Below are positions 34,873-43,975 of a DNA stretch of 64,000 nucleotides, one piece after another (within the stretch, counting starts at the first letter, position 1; each line of letters starts with the position of its first letter). A program made the translations under genes and the position numbers. The DNA is taken from NCBI GenBank assembly GCA_027315115.1, contig DAHUYQ010000013.1, positions 1 through 64,000 on the forward strand. Direction: 5' to 3'. Origin of the DNA: Solirubrobacterales bacterium. Lineage in GTDB: Bacteria > Actinomycetota > Thermoleophilia > Solirubrobacterales > Solirubrobacteraceae. The notes beneath the pieces are model-generated. The model saw only the letters and a list, made by a program, of their open reading frames with translations, was not told the origin of the DNA and searched no databases.

Positions 34873-35892
34873 CTACGCCAGACGGGCGAGCCCGGTGGAG
34901 CCGGCGCCAGCGGGCACAGCCCGCGGACGCCGGCTCTCCTTGGCGGCATAGAGCTCGCGGTCGGCGTCGGCCAGGCACGTGTCCAGATCCTCGCCGGACA
35001 GCCATTCGCTCACGCCGACCGACCAGGTGACCTGCGCCTCCGGGCAGCGCAGACGCTCCAGCGCGTCCACCGCGTCGCCCCGGCGCGTGTCGGGCAGCAG
35101 CAGCACGAACTCGTCGCCGCCGTGGCGTGCCAGCACGTCTCCGGCGCGCACACGCCCGCGCCAGGCGGCCGCCAGATCAGCCAGCACACGATCTCCGGCG
35201 CCGTGACCGTGGTTGTCGTTGATCTCCTTGAAGCCGTCGAGGTCCAGCACGGCGACGCTGAGCGGCGTCCCGTAGCGATCGGCGATCGCACGCTCGCGTA
35301 CCGCGGCAGCCAGGAAGCCGCTGCGGTTGAGCAGCCCGGTGAGCTGGTCGGTGCCCGCCTGCGCGCGCAGGCTCTCGTTCAGGCCTGAGAGGACGAAGCC
35401 GAGCGCGCACACGGTGCAGGAGACGACCAGCCAGGGCAGCAGGATGTCGGGAATGCCGTTGGCCAGCAACGCCACGGTGAAGCTGGCGACGATCAGGGCA
35501 ACCTCGAAGGCCACGGCCTTCGGCGGGAAGAAGTAGGCCGCGTATGCGGCGATCCACGTGTACATGAAGGCGGTCATGACCATCCCGCCGCGGGTGGTGG
35601 CCGCCGCGATCACCGTGCTCTCCATCAGCACCGCTGTCGTGATCGCGACCTCGAACGCGCCCAGCGGCAACTGTGCGCCGCACACCCAGATCCAAAGCGC
35701 GATCAGGCAGGCCAGCACGCCGATGGCGGCGTCGAGATGAACCGGGGCGTGCGGGCTGAACGGCTGTACGACCGAGATCAGCGCGCTGACTCCCCCCAGC
35801 AGGAACATCAACGCGGCCGTCCACACCATCTGCGGGCGAGCATTGTCGAGGCGAAGCTGCCCAGGAAGCGACCGTGGGTGTTGCGAGCGCAT
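34873..35892 (-). CDS. membrane-bound GGDEF diguanylate cyclase
   Basis: A 339-residue protein. Six or so membrane helices ([20 protein letters not shown], then [49 protein letters not shown] and [17 protein letters not shown]) form a MASE-like sensor. They are followed by a GGDEF domain beginning at [11 protein letters not shown]. The active motif is RHGGDEF, and [15 protein letters not shown] carries the metal-binding Asp. It should make c-di-GMP. The GGDEF domain is a little short at its C-terminus and the inhibitory RxxD site is not obvious. ATG 35892 is chosen because the frame upstream of it has no membrane or domain features. Confidence 0.9.
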   Translation of the reverse strand: MRSQHPRSLPGQLRLDNARPQMVWTAALMFLLGGVSALISVVQPFSPHAPVHLDAAIGVLACLIALWIWVCGAQLPLGAFEVAITTAVLMESTVIAAATTRGGMVMTAFMYTWIAAYAAYFFPPKAVAFEVALIVASFTVALLANGIPDILLPWLVVSCTVCALGFVLSGLNESLRAQAGTDQLTGLLNRSGFLAAAVRERAIADRYGTPLSVAVLDLDGFKEINDNHGHGAGDRVLADLAAAWRGRVRAGDVLARHGGDEFVLLLPDTRRGDAVDALERLRCPEAQVTWSVGVSEWLSGEDLDTCLADADRELYAAKESRRPRAVPAGAGSTGLARLA

Positions 35893-36048
35893 CGAGGGCA
35901 CCTGTCTTCTTGTCGGCTGCCGCCAAAGCCTGCTTGAGCCGGCAGGAGCCCGGAGAGCCTGATTCTCGGCAATTTCCGTAGTTGACCGCGGATCGGCGTG
36001 CCGGCAGGCGAGCCCGGCGCGGCAGGCGAGCCGCACTACGCTGTCCGC

Positions 36049-36777
36049 ATGTCCTTCTTCTTCCGCAAGAACACGAGCATGGTCGACGCCGCGAGCGCGC
36101 TGCCGGGCCGCCAGAGCCCGGTTCTCCTCGGCGGCGCCCACGCTGTCCTCGGCAGCCCTCTGCACCCTCCGTTTCCGCCGGGCACCGAGCAGGCGATCTT
36201 CGCGCTCGGGTGCTTCTGGGGCGCGGAGCGGATCTTCTGGCAGCTTCCCGGCGTCTATGTGACCGCGGTCGGCTATGCCGGCGGCTTCACGCCAAACCCC
36301 ACATACGAGGAGGTCTGCAGCGGGCGCACCGGGCACGCCGAGGCGGTGCTGGTCGTCTTCGACCCTCAGGCCATCTCCTACGAGGAGCTGCTGCGCCACT
36401 TCTGGGAGGGCCACGACCCCACCCAGGGCATGCGCCAGGGCAACGATGTCGGCACGCAGTACCGCTCGGCGATCTACTGGACCTCAGAGGCCCAGCGCGA
36501 GGCCGCCAACGCCTCCAAGCGGGCATACCAGCAGGTGCTCGGCGCCTCCGGCTATGGCCAGATCACCACCGAGATCGAGCAGGCGGCGGCCGGGACCGCG
36601 GCAGGCGGGACCGCGACCGGGACCGCGGCGGCCGGGACCGCGGCAGGCGGGACCGCCTTCTTCTACGCGGAGGACTACCACCAGCAATACCTGCACAAGA
36701 ACCCGGGCGGCTACTGCGGCCTGGGCGGCACCGGCGTGAGCTGTCCGGTGGGGCTGGGATTGCGGACCGGCGGCTGA
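36049..36777 (+). CDS. msrA: peptide methionine sulfoxide reductase MsrA with an in-frame repeat insertion
   Basis: A 242-residue enzyme that repairs methionine-S-sulfoxide in proteins. The catalytic cysteine is in GCFWGAE. The family segments [31 protein letters not shown] and AEDYHQQYL are intact. Between the TEI and FFYAEDY segments, an Ala/Gly/Thr stretch of about 25 residues has been inserted. It is coded by two 32-bp direct repeats (36583-36614, 36626-36657). C-terminal cysteines (GGYCGLG and GVSCPV) could be the resolving ones. ATG 36049 is preferred over 35998. msrB is 2.8 kb away on the other strand. Confidence 0.93.
   Translation: MSFFFRKNTSMVDAASALPGRQSPVLLGGAHAVLGSPLHPPFPPGTEQAIFALGCFWGAERIFWQLPGVYVTAVGYAGGFTPNPTYEEVCSGRTGHAEAVLVVFDPQAISYEELLRHFWEGHDPTQGMRQGNDVGTQYRSAIYWTSEAQREAANASKRAYQQVLGASGYGQITTEIEQAAAGTAAGGTATGTAAAGTAAGGTAFFYAEDYHQQYLHKNPGGYCGLGGTGVSCPVGLGLRTGG
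36583..36657 (+). repeat. two 32-bp direct repeats inside msrA
   Basis: The unit coding roughly AAAGTAAGGTA occurs at 36583-36614 and 36626-36657 with nearly identical sequence, separated by 11 bp. The insertion keeps the frame and lies in a loop of the MsrA fold, so it is unlikely to destroy activity. Confidence 0.8.
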
Positions 36778-36788
36778 GAAGCCCTATC

Positions 36789-36838
36789 AAGCGCCGCGGC
36801 GGCCGGACATCCTGTCCGACCGCCGCGTTCCGGCGCTT
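36789..36838. terminator. bidirectional terminator between msrA and amt
   Basis: A long imperfect stem starts AAGCGCCG and ends CGGCGCTT, with an inner GGCGG/CCGCC and GGACA/TGTCC arm. It lies between the convergent msrA and amt genes. Confidence 0.7.
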
Positions 36839-36854
36839 GCTTGGCGAACCCTCG

Positions 36855-38270
36855 CTAGGAGGACCCTCCAGCGGCCACGGGAGCCGGCTGGAAGCTCGGC
36901 GCATGCGGCCCTCCGAGCGTCGGCACGTCCGAGGGGTAGACCTCGTTGCCGTGGATCGCGTGATCGCCGATCTCCAGCTCATCGTCGGAGAGGCGAAGCG
37001 GGATGAAGATCCCGACCAGCTTCAGCAGGACGAACGTCCCCGCCGCGCTGAAGAGGATCACCCACAGAGCGGTCTCAGCCTGCCAGCGCAGCAGTTTGAA
37101 GCTGCCGTGGATCGCTCCTCCGATGCCGGGCAGGTTTTCCGCGCCTTTTATGCCGATGTACTCGACAATGTGCGGGTCGGCCAGCACGCCGACCAGCAGG
37201 CCGCCCATCAGTCCCGCGATTCCGTGGGTGTAGATCACGCCGAGCGTGTCGTCCACGCTGCGGAAGATCGGGGCCCGCGAGAGGAACCGGATCGACATCC
37301 ACACGACCGTCGAGGCGACGACGCCCATGATGAGCGCGCCGTAGCCGTTGACGAAGCCGGCCGCGGGCGTGATCGCCACCAGGCCCGTGATCATGCCGTT
37401 GACCGAGCCGAGCAGGGAAGGCTTTTCGCGGAAGATGTAGTCCCAGGCGATCCATACGAGCATCGCCACCGCGGTGCAGAGGTTGGTGTTCAGCACCGCC
37501 GCCGCCGCGTTGGCGCCGGCGTAGTAGGAGTCACCGCCGTTGAAGCCGTTCCAGCCCAGCCACAGCAGGCCCGCTCCGACGGCGACCATCAGCAGGTTGT
37601 TGGGAGCATCGACCTCTCGATCTCGCTGCAGTCGAGGCCCGATCACCGCGGCCGCCACGAACCCGGACACGCCGGCCGCGAGGTGGATCACATACCCGCC
37701 GGAGTAGTCCAGGGCGCCGTGCGCGGCGAAGTAGCCACCGCCCCAGATCAGGAACGCGTTGATCGTGTAGACGAACGTGATCCACAGCAGCACGAACGGG
37801 ATCCACGCCTTGAAGTTGATGCGGCCCAGAACCGAGCCGAGCATCAGGATCGGCGTGATCGCCGCGAAGACGAACTGGAAGTAGACCAGCGTTGACTGAG
37901 GGAAGTGGAACGCCGGCCCCGTCGTTATCGACGGGATCGCCGCCTGTCCCTCCTCGGCCGCGTGCCCGAGCACGCTTCCCGGCTGCCCCCAGAAGGTGTC
38001 GAAGAAGCCCGTGCCTTTGCCTATCGGACTTCCGAAGCCCATCTTGAAGGCCCACAAGACCCAGGCGACGAGCACGAGCGAGAACGCGACGAAGGTGAGC
38101 ATCATGCTGTTTACAGACCAGCGCTTCTGCATGACCCCGCCATAGAAGACCGCAAGGCCGGGGATGCTCATCAGTCCGACCAGCGTCGCGGCCGTCATCT
38201 GCCAGGCGTTGTCGCCCGGGTTCAGCCACGAGGGGTATGAGAGCCATTCTGCTACGGCCAAGATGGGCAT
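36855..38270 (-). CDS. amt: ammonium transporter
   Basis: A 471-residue Amt/MEP/Rh channel. It has eleven membrane helices and the conserved pore residues: Asp in LDYSGGYVIH, the His of the same segment, and His in IYTHGIAGLMGG. The C-terminal cytoplasmic tail continues to DLEIGDHAIHGNEVYP-like sequence, typical of the part that docks GlnK/GlnB. ATG at 38270 has GGAGG 5 bp upstream, so it is chosen over 38306. No glnK or glnB gene follows, contrary to the usual operon, so the regulator must be elsewhere. Confidence 0.95.
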   Translation of the reverse strand: MPILAVAEWLSYPSWLNPGDNAWQMTAATLVGLMSIPGLAVFYGGVMQKRWSVNSMMLTFVAFSLVLVAWVLWAFKMGFGSPIGKGTGFFDTFWGQPGSVLGHAAEEGQAAIPSITTGPAFHFPQSTLVYFQFVFAAITPILMLGSVLGRINFKAWIPFVLLWITFVYTINAFLIWGGGYFAAHGALDYSGGYVIHLAAGVSGFVAAAVIGPRLQRDREVDAPNNLLMVAVGAGLLWLGWNGFNGGDSYYAGANAAAAVLNTNLCTAVAMLVWIAWDYIFREKPSLLGSVNGMITGLVAITPAAGFVNGYGALIMGVVASTVVWMSIRFLSRAPIFRSVDDTLGVIYTHGIAGLMGGLLVGVLADPHIVEYIGIKGAENLPGIGGAIHGSFKLLRWQAETALWVILFSAAGTFVLLKLVGIFIPLRLSDDELEIGDHAIHGNEVYPSDVPTLGGPHAPSFQPAPVAAGGSS

Positions 38271-38460
38271 ATGCCTCCATTTCCTAAGTGATGCTGCCGC
38301 CCCCATGCCTTGACTTGCAAGGGCGCGGCACCGCTAGAGGAGCATCAAATCCGCCCGGCGCGGGGCTTAGTAGGGAGGCATGGCCAACACTTGGCCAAGC
38401 GGTTTGGCCATATGTAGAAGGCGCCTGGAGAGCGCCCCGCAGAGCGCTCTGGACGGCTTC

Positions 38461-38814
38461 TCAGGAGCTGCCGTAGGGCAGGCCTGCCTGCCTGCAGGCC
38501 GCATGCAGCAGGCCGTGGGCGGCCAGGCCCGGGTTTTCGGCGGGCTGCGCGCACATCTGCCTGGCCTTGGCGCCGCAGGCGTGCGAGACGGCCGCGCCGA
38601 GCGTGCTGGGGAAGGTCACTTCGATGCAGCCAGCTCGGTGCTTGGGCGCGTTGGCCGAGGCGACGATGATCACCGCGGCGATCGCCGCGAGCATGCAGGC
38701 GATGGCGCCACCGAGCGCGATCTTGGAGCCGCGCGTCCAGCGCAGCGGCTCCGAGAGCCGCTTCTGCTGGCCGACCATCACCACGGCGAGATCACCATCA
38801 GGCGATTCTGGCAC
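38461..38814 (-). CDS. small single-pass membrane protein, unknown function
   Basis: About 117 residues. The cytoplasmic N-terminus is short and basic, followed by a membrane helix (KIALGGAIACMLAAIAAVIIVASA). The outside domain has four cysteines (GCIEVTF, HACGAK, QMCAQ, AACRQ), which could form two disulphides. GTG 38814 and ATG 38778 are both possible starts. Similar short Cys-rich membrane proteins occur in Thermoleophilia genomes; no role can be assigned. It lies in the same direction as msrB, 39 bp after its stop. Confidence 0.65.
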   Translation of the reverse strand: MPESPDGDLAVVMVGQQKRLSEPLRWTRGSKIALGGAIACMLAAIAAVIIVASANAPKHRAGCIEVTFPSTLGAAVSHACGAKARQMCAQPAENPGLAAHGLLHAACRQAGLPYGSS

Positions 38815-38853
38815 CTGCGCGTGCGCTTCGCATGCCGCCGGGCGCGCTGGCCG

Positions 38854-39261
38854 TCAGCTCGCCTTCTCGGGCGAGAAGGCGAGCGCGGCGGAGTTGATGC
38901 AGAAGCGCTGGCCGTCCGGCCCGGGGCCATCGTCGAAGACGTGGCCCAGGTGCCCGCCGCAGCGGCGGCAGAGCACCTCTGTGCGTTTCATCAGGAAGCT
39001 GTTGTCCGCTCGCAGCTCCACCGCCTCGGCCAGCGCCGGCTCGGTGAAGCTCGGCCAGCCGCTGCCGGATTCGAACTTGGCCTGCGAGCTGAAGAGGTCC
39101 GCGCTGCAGCCGGCGCAGGTGTACATGCCGGACTCCTTGTTGTAGAGCAGGCTGCCGGTGAACGGAGCCTCCGTGCCCGCTCCGCGCAGCACCTCGTACT
39201 GCTCGGGCGTGAGCTCCGCCGCCCACTGCGCTTCGCTCTTCTCGACCTTGCTCTGCTCCAT
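38854..39261 (-). CDS. msrB: peptide methionine sulfoxide reductase MsrB
   Basis: A 135-residue enzyme that reduces methionine-R-sulfoxide. The structural zinc cysteines are present (CAGC and CRRC), as are the GSGWPSF segment, HLGHVFDDG and the catalytic cysteine in RFCINSAAL. Length is normal. ATG 39261 is used because the frame before it has no conserved sequence. Together with msrA, 2.1 kb further on, it provides both stereospecific repair activities in one neighbourhood. Confidence 0.96.
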   Translation of the reverse strand: MEQSKVEKSEAQWAAELTPEQYEVLRGAGTEAPFTGSLLYNKESGMYTCAGCSADLFSSQAKFESGSGWPSFTEPALAEAVELRADNSFLMKRTEVLCRRCGGHLGHVFDDGPGPDGQRFCINSAALAFSPEKAS

Positions 39262-39309
39262 GAGCCACGTTCTAGCAGGAGCCGGCCGCCGGCCGCTGGT
39301 ATAGTCATT

Positions 39310-39324
39310 TTGACGTTTACGTAA
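39310..39324. promoter_or_regulatory. MerR-type operator-like sequence before the MFS gene
   Basis: TTGACGTTTACGTAA, an imperfect inverted repeat, lies 10 bp before the MFS start codon. It resembles the ACGT-based operators of MerR-family regulators such as LiuR. TATAGT at 39300-39305 may be a -10 element. The MerR gene is the next gene downstream of the pump, so control of the pump and itself is plausible, but this is inference. Confidence 0.5.
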
Positions 39325-39334
39325 GATTTTACCG

Positions 39335-40867
39335 ATGCAGACGGAAACGCCCGACATACCACGCAGATCGCGCCTGGCGCCGATCTCCCACGATCGCTAC
39401 AAGTGGTGGGCGCTCTCCTGCACGAGCCTCGGGATGCTGCTCGCGGCCACCAACTCGGGCACGCTGATCATCGCGCTCCCGAGCCTGGAGCGCTCGCTGC
39501 ACACGAGCCTGCTGGCGCTCGTCTGGGTGATCCTCGCCTACATGATCGCGGCGACCGTCCTGGTCCTGACGGCCGGGCGGCTCTCGGACCTCTTCGGGCG
39601 CAAGCGCGCCTACGTCGGCGGGTTCGTGGTCTTCGCGCTCGCCTCGCTCGGGGCGGGCTTCTCGGGCGGCTCCACGGAGCTGATCCTCTGGCGGATCCTG
39701 CAGGGGATCGGCTCCGCCTTCCTGTTCGCCAACGCCCCCGCGCTGGTCACCGACGCGTTCCCCAAGCGGCAGCTCGGCCTGGCGATGGGAGCCAACACGA
39801 TGATCGCCGCCGTGGGGCTGGTGCTCGGCCCGGTGCTGGGCGGCGCGCTGGTGGCGATCTCCTGGCCCTGGGTGTTCTGGTTCAACGTGCCGGTGGCGCT
39901 GGCGGGCGCGGCGTGGGCGGCGCTCGTGCTGCGGGAGCTCGCCAAGCCCGACCAGGTACGCGGCTATGACCTGCCCGGCACCGTGACCTTCGTGCTCGGC
40001 CTGACCGGCCTGGTGCTCGGGGTCTCACGCGGCGGCCTGTCGGGGTGGGGCGATCCGATCGCGCTGTCCGGGCTGATCGCGGCCACTGTGCTGCTGCCGG
40101 CCTGGGTGGTGATCGAGCATCACACGCGCGTGCCGATGCTCGACCTGACGCTCTTCTCCAGCCGCCTCTTCGGCGCCGCGGCGGCCGCCGCGCTGATCAA
40201 CGGGCTCGCTCGCTTCGCCCTGATGTTCGTGTTCGTCTTCTACTTCCAGGGCGCCCAGGGCGCCGACCCGATCACCGCCGGCATCGAGCTGATACCGCTC
40301 GCGCTGGGAATGCTCGTGGCCTCGCCCATCGCGGGCATCTATGCCGACAGGCACGGCTCGCGCGGCCTGGCCGCCGCGGGGATGGCGCTGACCGGCGCCG
40401 GCCTGGCGGCGATGACCACACTGCAGGCTCACTCCCCCTACTGGCAAAGCGCGCTGTGGCTGACTATCGTCGGGGTCGGGTCCGGGATGTTCAACTCGCC
40501 AAACACCTCCGCGATGATGGGAGCCGTTCCCGCGCACCGCCGCGGCATCGCGGCCGGCGCCAGGACGCTGCTGCAGAACACCGGCGCCGTCGTCTCGATC
40601 GCGCTGGTGATGGCTCTGATCACCGCGGCGATACCGAAGCCGACCCTGTTCGCGATCTTCTCAGGCCTAAGCAAGGGCCTCTCCAGCCAGAAGCTCGCGC
40701 CGTTCATCGCCAACATGCACCTCGCGCTGTGGGTGCTGGCGGGGATCGCGGCCTTCGGCGTGCTGGTCTGCCTGATGCGCCCGCGCCACGTCGCCGCGCA
40801 CGAGGCTCACCAGGCTCACGAGCACGGGCCCACGCCCCGCCCCGCCGACGCGCACGCGGGCGCCTGA
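39335..40867 (+). CDS. MFS multidrug efflux transporter, DHA2 (14-TMS) type
   Basis: A 510-residue drug:H+ antiporter with about 14 helices. The N-terminal segment LGMLLAATNSGTLIIALPSL corresponds to motif D1 and GRLSDLFGRKRAYVGG is motif A. The middle is typical of EmrB/QacA proteins (GPVLGGALVAISWPWVFWFN). The C-terminus ends in a His/Glu-rich hydrophilic tail. A MerR-type operator-like site precedes it and a MerR regulator follows 21 bp later in the same direction. This suggests an inducible efflux pair. The substrate is unknown. Confidence 0.92.
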   Translation: MQTETPDIPRRSRLAPISHDRYKWWALSCTSLGMLLAATNSGTLIIALPSLERSLHTSLLALVWVILAYMIAATVLVLTAGRLSDLFGRKRAYVGGFVVFALASLGAGFSGGSTELILWRILQGIGSAFLFANAPALVTDAFPKRQLGLAMGANTMIAAVGLVLGPVLGGALVAISWPWVFWFNVPVALAGAAWAALVLRELAKPDQVRGYDLPGTVTFVLGLTGLVLGVSRGGLSGWGDPIALSGLIAATVLLPAWVVIEHHTRVPMLDLTLFSSRLFGAAAAAALINGLARFALMFVFVFYFQGAQGADPITAGIELIPLALGMLVASPIAGIYADRHGSRGLAAAGMALTGAGLAAMTTLQAHSPYWQSALWLTIVGVGSGMFNSPNTSAMMGAVPAHRRGIAAGARTLLQNTGAVVSIALVMALITAAIPKPTLFAIFSGLSKGLSSQKLAPFIANMHLALWVLAGIAAFGVLVCLMRPRHVAAHEAHQAHEHGPTPRPADAHAGA

Positions 40868-40888
40868 GCGGCGCGGCATCATAGAGAT

Positions 40889-41377
40889 ATGAATATGAGC
40901 GTTCTCCAGGGCACCATCAAGCCAACCGGGGATGGCACGGACGCGTTGCGTCAGACGCTGCGGATCGGTGAGGTGGCAAAGCTCGTCGGCACCACCCCCC
41001 GCACGATCCGCTACTACGAGGAGATCGGCCTGCTGCCCGAGACTCCCGACCGGGCCTCCGGCAGCCACCGCCTCTACTCGGAGGCCGAGGTGGAGCGGCT
41101 GCGAGAGGTGATGCGCCTGAAGAGCCTGCTCGGCGTCTCGCTGGAGGAACTGAAGACGCTGCTGGCGGCCGAGGAGGCCCGCAGCGCCGTCCGAGCCCAG
41201 CTCAAGCGCGAGGACGTGCAGCCGCAGCGCAGGCGCAGCCTGCTCGAAGAGGCGCTTGGACACATCGAGCGCCAGCTCGAGCTGGTGCGCGGCCGCGCCG
41301 CCGAGCTGACCAAGCTGCAGGCCGAGCTCTCGGAGACCAGGGCTCGGGTGCGCCGCAAGATCAGGGAGATGGACTGA
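40889..41377 (+). CDS. MerR-family transcriptional regulator
   Basis: A 162-residue regulator. The N-terminal winged HTH is classical: RIGEVAKLVGTTPRTIRYYEEIGLLPE, then GSHRLYSEAEVERLREVMRLK and LLGVSLEELKTLL. A long coiled-coil helix follows (LLEEALGHIERQLELVRG) and ends with RKIREMD. No metal-binding cysteines are visible, so it probably senses an organic ligand. It follows the MFS pump gene closely and is probably co-transcribed with it. It could act on the ACGT-type palindrome at 39310-39324. Confidence 0.93.
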   Translation: MNMSVLQGTIKPTGDGTDALRQTLRIGEVAKLVGTTPRTIRYYEEIGLLPETPDRASGSHRLYSEAEVERLREVMRLKSLLGVSLEELKTLLAAEEARSAVRAQLKREDVQPQRRRSLLEEALGHIERQLELVRGRAAELTKLQAELSETRARVRRKIREMD

Positions 41378-41400
41378 CGGGCAGGGCCGCCGCGGGGCAG

Positions 41401-41457
41401 GCTCGCCCGAGCGGAGTTCGCTGCAGCGGAGCTCGCCCGAGCGGAGCTCGCTGCACC
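41401..41457. repeat. 30-bp tandem duplication between merR and the second MFS gene
   Basis: GCTCGCCCGAGCGGAG-type sequence occurs at 41401-41430 and again at 41431-41457 with two mismatches. The unit contains a small CTCGCCCGAG palindrome and could act as a stem or terminator after merR. No gene lies in 41378-41542. Confidence 0.6.
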
Positions 41458-41542
41458 GAACTTTGCCGGCCGCGCGCCCACGCCGGGCGATCTTCTACTG
41501 TGATCTGAGTGGCGAGCGGCGGATCGCGAAAGGAGGCCGGCG

Positions 41543-43123
41543 GTGGCTCGTAAGTGGTGGACGCTGACCGCGGTCTGCATCGCGATCTTCATGCTGCTGC
41601 TGGACATCACTGTCGTCAACGTGGCGCTGCCCTCGATCCAGCGGGACCTGCGCTCCTCCTTCTCCGACCTGCAGTGGGTGGTCAACGCCTACGCGCTGAC
41701 GTTGGCGGCCTTCCTGCTGACCGGCGGCGCGGTCTCCGACCTGGTCGGGCGCAGGCGGGTGTTCATGGCGGGCCTTGTGATCTTCACCTTCTCCTCGGCG
41801 GTCTGCGGCATCTCCGGCAGCCCGCTGATGCTGAACCTCGCACGCGCCGTCCAGGGCGTGGGCGGCGCGCTGATGTTCGCGACCTCGCTCGCCCTGATCG
41901 CCCAGGCATTCCACGGGCGCGAGCGCGGCACCGCCTTCGGCGTCTTCGGCGCGGTGACCGGCGCCGCGGTGGCGGTCGGGCCGGTGCTCGGCGGCATCAT
42001 CACCTCCGGGATCGGCTGGAAATGGATCTTCTTCGTCAACGTGCCGATCGGGATCGCGGCCGTGGCGCTCACCCTCACGCAGGTGCAGGAGTCCAGGGAC
42101 CCGGAGGCGCGCGGCGTGGACTGGATCGGGCTGATCACCTTCTCCGGCGCCCTGTTCCTGCTCGTCTACGCGCTCACGCAGGGCAACGAAAAGGGCTGGG
42201 GCTCCACGCTGATCCTCGGCTTCCTGATCGCCTCGGTGGCACTGCTCGTCGTGTTCGTGATCGCCGAGGCCAAGCAGTCGCGGCCGATGCTCGACCTCTC
42301 GCTGTTCCGGCGGCCCGCGTTCACCGGCGCGAGCATCGTCGCCTTCTCCGTGTCCGCCTCGATCTTCGCGATGTTCCTCTACATCACGCTCTATGTGCAG
42401 GACGTGCTCGGCTACGACGCGCTGCAGGCCGGCCTGCGCTTCCTGCCGGTGACGCTGCTGTCCTTCGCGGTGGCGCCAGTCGCCGGCCGCATGAGCGTGC
42501 GGATGCCGGTGCGCCTGCTGCTCGGCGCGGGGCTCGCGCTGGTGGGCGTCGGGCTGATGGCCATGACCGCGATCGACGCGACCAGCGGCTGGACCACGCT
42601 GATCCCCGGCTTCGTGCTCGCCGGCGCGGGCATCGGCCTGATCAACCCGCCGCTGGCCGCCACCGCCGTGGGGGTCGTGCACCACACCCGCAGCGGCATG
42701 GCCTCGGGCATCAACAGCACCTTCCGCCAGGTCGGCATCGCGACCGGCATCGCGGGCCTCGGCGCGATCTTCCAGCACCAGGTGGTCAGCACCACCTCCA
42801 GCAGCCTTGCGGCCAGCGGACAGGCGCACGCCGTGCAGGCGGCAGCGCATGGGCAGCTTCCCGCGCTGCTGCAATCCGGCGAAGTGCACAAGGTGATGGG
42901 CGCCCTCTCCCCCTCCGCGCGCGGCGCGCTGGAGCACGCCTACCGCGTCGGCTTCACCGAAGCGTTCAGCACGATCCTGCTGATCGGCGGCGCGGTGGCC
43001 CTGCTCGGCGCGGTGGCTGCGCTGCTGCTCGTGCGCCAGCGCGACTTCGTGGCCGCCGGAGCACCGGAGGGCCAGCCGGCCCAGCCGCGCGAGCCCGACC
43101 AGGTCGGCGCGGCGGCGGGCTGA
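41543..43123 (+). CDS. MFS multidrug efflux transporter, EmrB/QacA type (DHA2)
   Basis: A 526-residue 14-helix drug:H+ antiporter. LLDITVVNVALPSIQRDL is the family signature at the front, GGAVSDLVGRRRVFMAG is motif A, and GPVLGGIITSGIGWKWIFFVN is the central segment. The GTG start at 41543 has AAAGGAGG about 8 bp upstream. It follows the MerR gene with a 165-bp gap containing a tandem repeat, so it may have its own promoter. Two DHA2 pumps within 4 kb suggest overlapping export functions. No adjacent periplasmic adaptor gene is present, as expected for a Gram-positive-type envelope. Confidence 0.94.
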   Translation: MARKWWTLTAVCIAIFMLLLDITVVNVALPSIQRDLRSSFSDLQWVVNAYALTLAAFLLTGGAVSDLVGRRRVFMAGLVIFTFSSAVCGISGSPLMLNLARAVQGVGGALMFATSLALIAQAFHGRERGTAFGVFGAVTGAAVAVGPVLGGIITSGIGWKWIFFVNVPIGIAAVALTLTQVQESRDPEARGVDWIGLITFSGALFLLVYALTQGNEKGWGSTLILGFLIASVALLVVFVIAEAKQSRPMLDLSLFRRPAFTGASIVAFSVSASIFAMFLYITLYVQDVLGYDALQAGLRFLPVTLLSFAVAPVAGRMSVRMPVRLLLGAGLALVGVGLMAMTAIDATSGWTTLIPGFVLAGAGIGLINPPLAATAVGVVHHTRSGMASGINSTFRQVGIATGIAGLGAIFQHQVVSTTSSSLAASGQAHAVQAAAHGQLPALLQSGEVHKVMGALSPSARGALEHAYRVGFTEAFSTILLIGGAVALLGAVAALLLVRQRDFVAAGAPEGQPAQPREPDQVGAAAG

Positions 43124-43249
43124 ACTGCAATTTCGTGTGTGCCATCCCCGGCGATTCGTATCGTCGTGGCATGTCACGCAGACGGTGGACAGCAGATGGC
43201 AGCCCCCGCCCGGCTTGGCGCAAGCTCACTGCGGAGGTAGCATGACCTC

Positions 43250-43840
43250 ATGGCCGCCACCGCGACAGCGACTGCCAAGATCGCAGAGTCCACGATTCCC
43301 CTGCCGATCCATCGACTCGACGTGGACACCTACAACAGGATCGTCGCCTCCGGCGCACTGGAGGGGCAGCGGGTCGAGCTGCTCGACGGGGTGCTGGTGC
43401 AAATGAGCCCGCAGAGCCCCGCGCACTCGCTTGTGATCACGATGCTGATGCGGCACTTCGCGGCAGCCCCACGCTGGTGGACACAGGTGCAGATGCCGCT
43501 TGAGGTGCGTCCCGACTCGGAGCCTGAGCCGGACTTGGCCGTATTCGCCGAGCGGCCAGAGCCGGGCCGGCACCACCACACTGCTCTGCTGGCGGTCGAG
43601 GTCGCCGTCAGCTCACAGATGATCGACCGCAACGTGAAGGCGGCCAAGTACGCTCGCGCCGACATACCCACCTACTGGCTGATCGACGTGCCCGCTCGCA
43701 CCGTCGAGGTCTACACCCGCCCGAGCGAGCGGGGATATGACCGATGCCAGAGCTACGGCGCTGACGCCACGCTGCCCTGCGAACTGGACGACGTCCCCGA
43801 CATCGATCTCGCCGCCCTGTTCGAGGGCATCGAGAGCTGA
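43250..43840 (+). CDS. Uma2-family PD-(D/E)xK nuclease-fold protein
   Basis: A 196-residue protein of the Uma2 (DUF820) family. The fold core is visible: RVELLDGVLVQMSPQSPAHS, then EPEPDLAVF (Asp), LLAVEVAVSS (Glu), and DRNVKAAKYARADIPTYWLID with the catalytic-type Lys. All three putative nuclease residues are in place. Uma2 proteins are abundant in cyanobacteria and high-GC actinobacteria; their biological target is unknown. It stands alone, 127 bp after the MFS gene. Confidence 0.9.
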   Translation: MAATATATAKIAESTIPLPIHRLDVDTYNRIVASGALEGQRVELLDGVLVQMSPQSPAHSLVITMLMRHFAAAPRWWTQVQMPLEVRPDSEPEPDLAVFAERPEPGRHHHTALLAVEVAVSSQMIDRNVKAAKYARADIPTYWLIDVPARTVEVYTRPSERGYDRCQSYGADATLPCELDDVPDIDLAALFEGIES

Positions 43841-43975
43841 AACGGGGCTCGTCTGCAGACGCGTCGCAGGGTAGGGCAAAACCGGTGCTGCACGGTGTCA
43901 CGCCCCCGAGACGAGCAGTTCGCAGTTCGAGAGCGCCGGCTCGCGCCGCCCAGCGGGGCCTCTGAGAGCGGGCGA

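Noticed and set aside
35893..36414. A 174-residue N-terminal extension of the GGDEF protein
   Set aside because: It is antisense to msrA and has shadow-type composition; ATG 35892 starts the membrane sensor directly.
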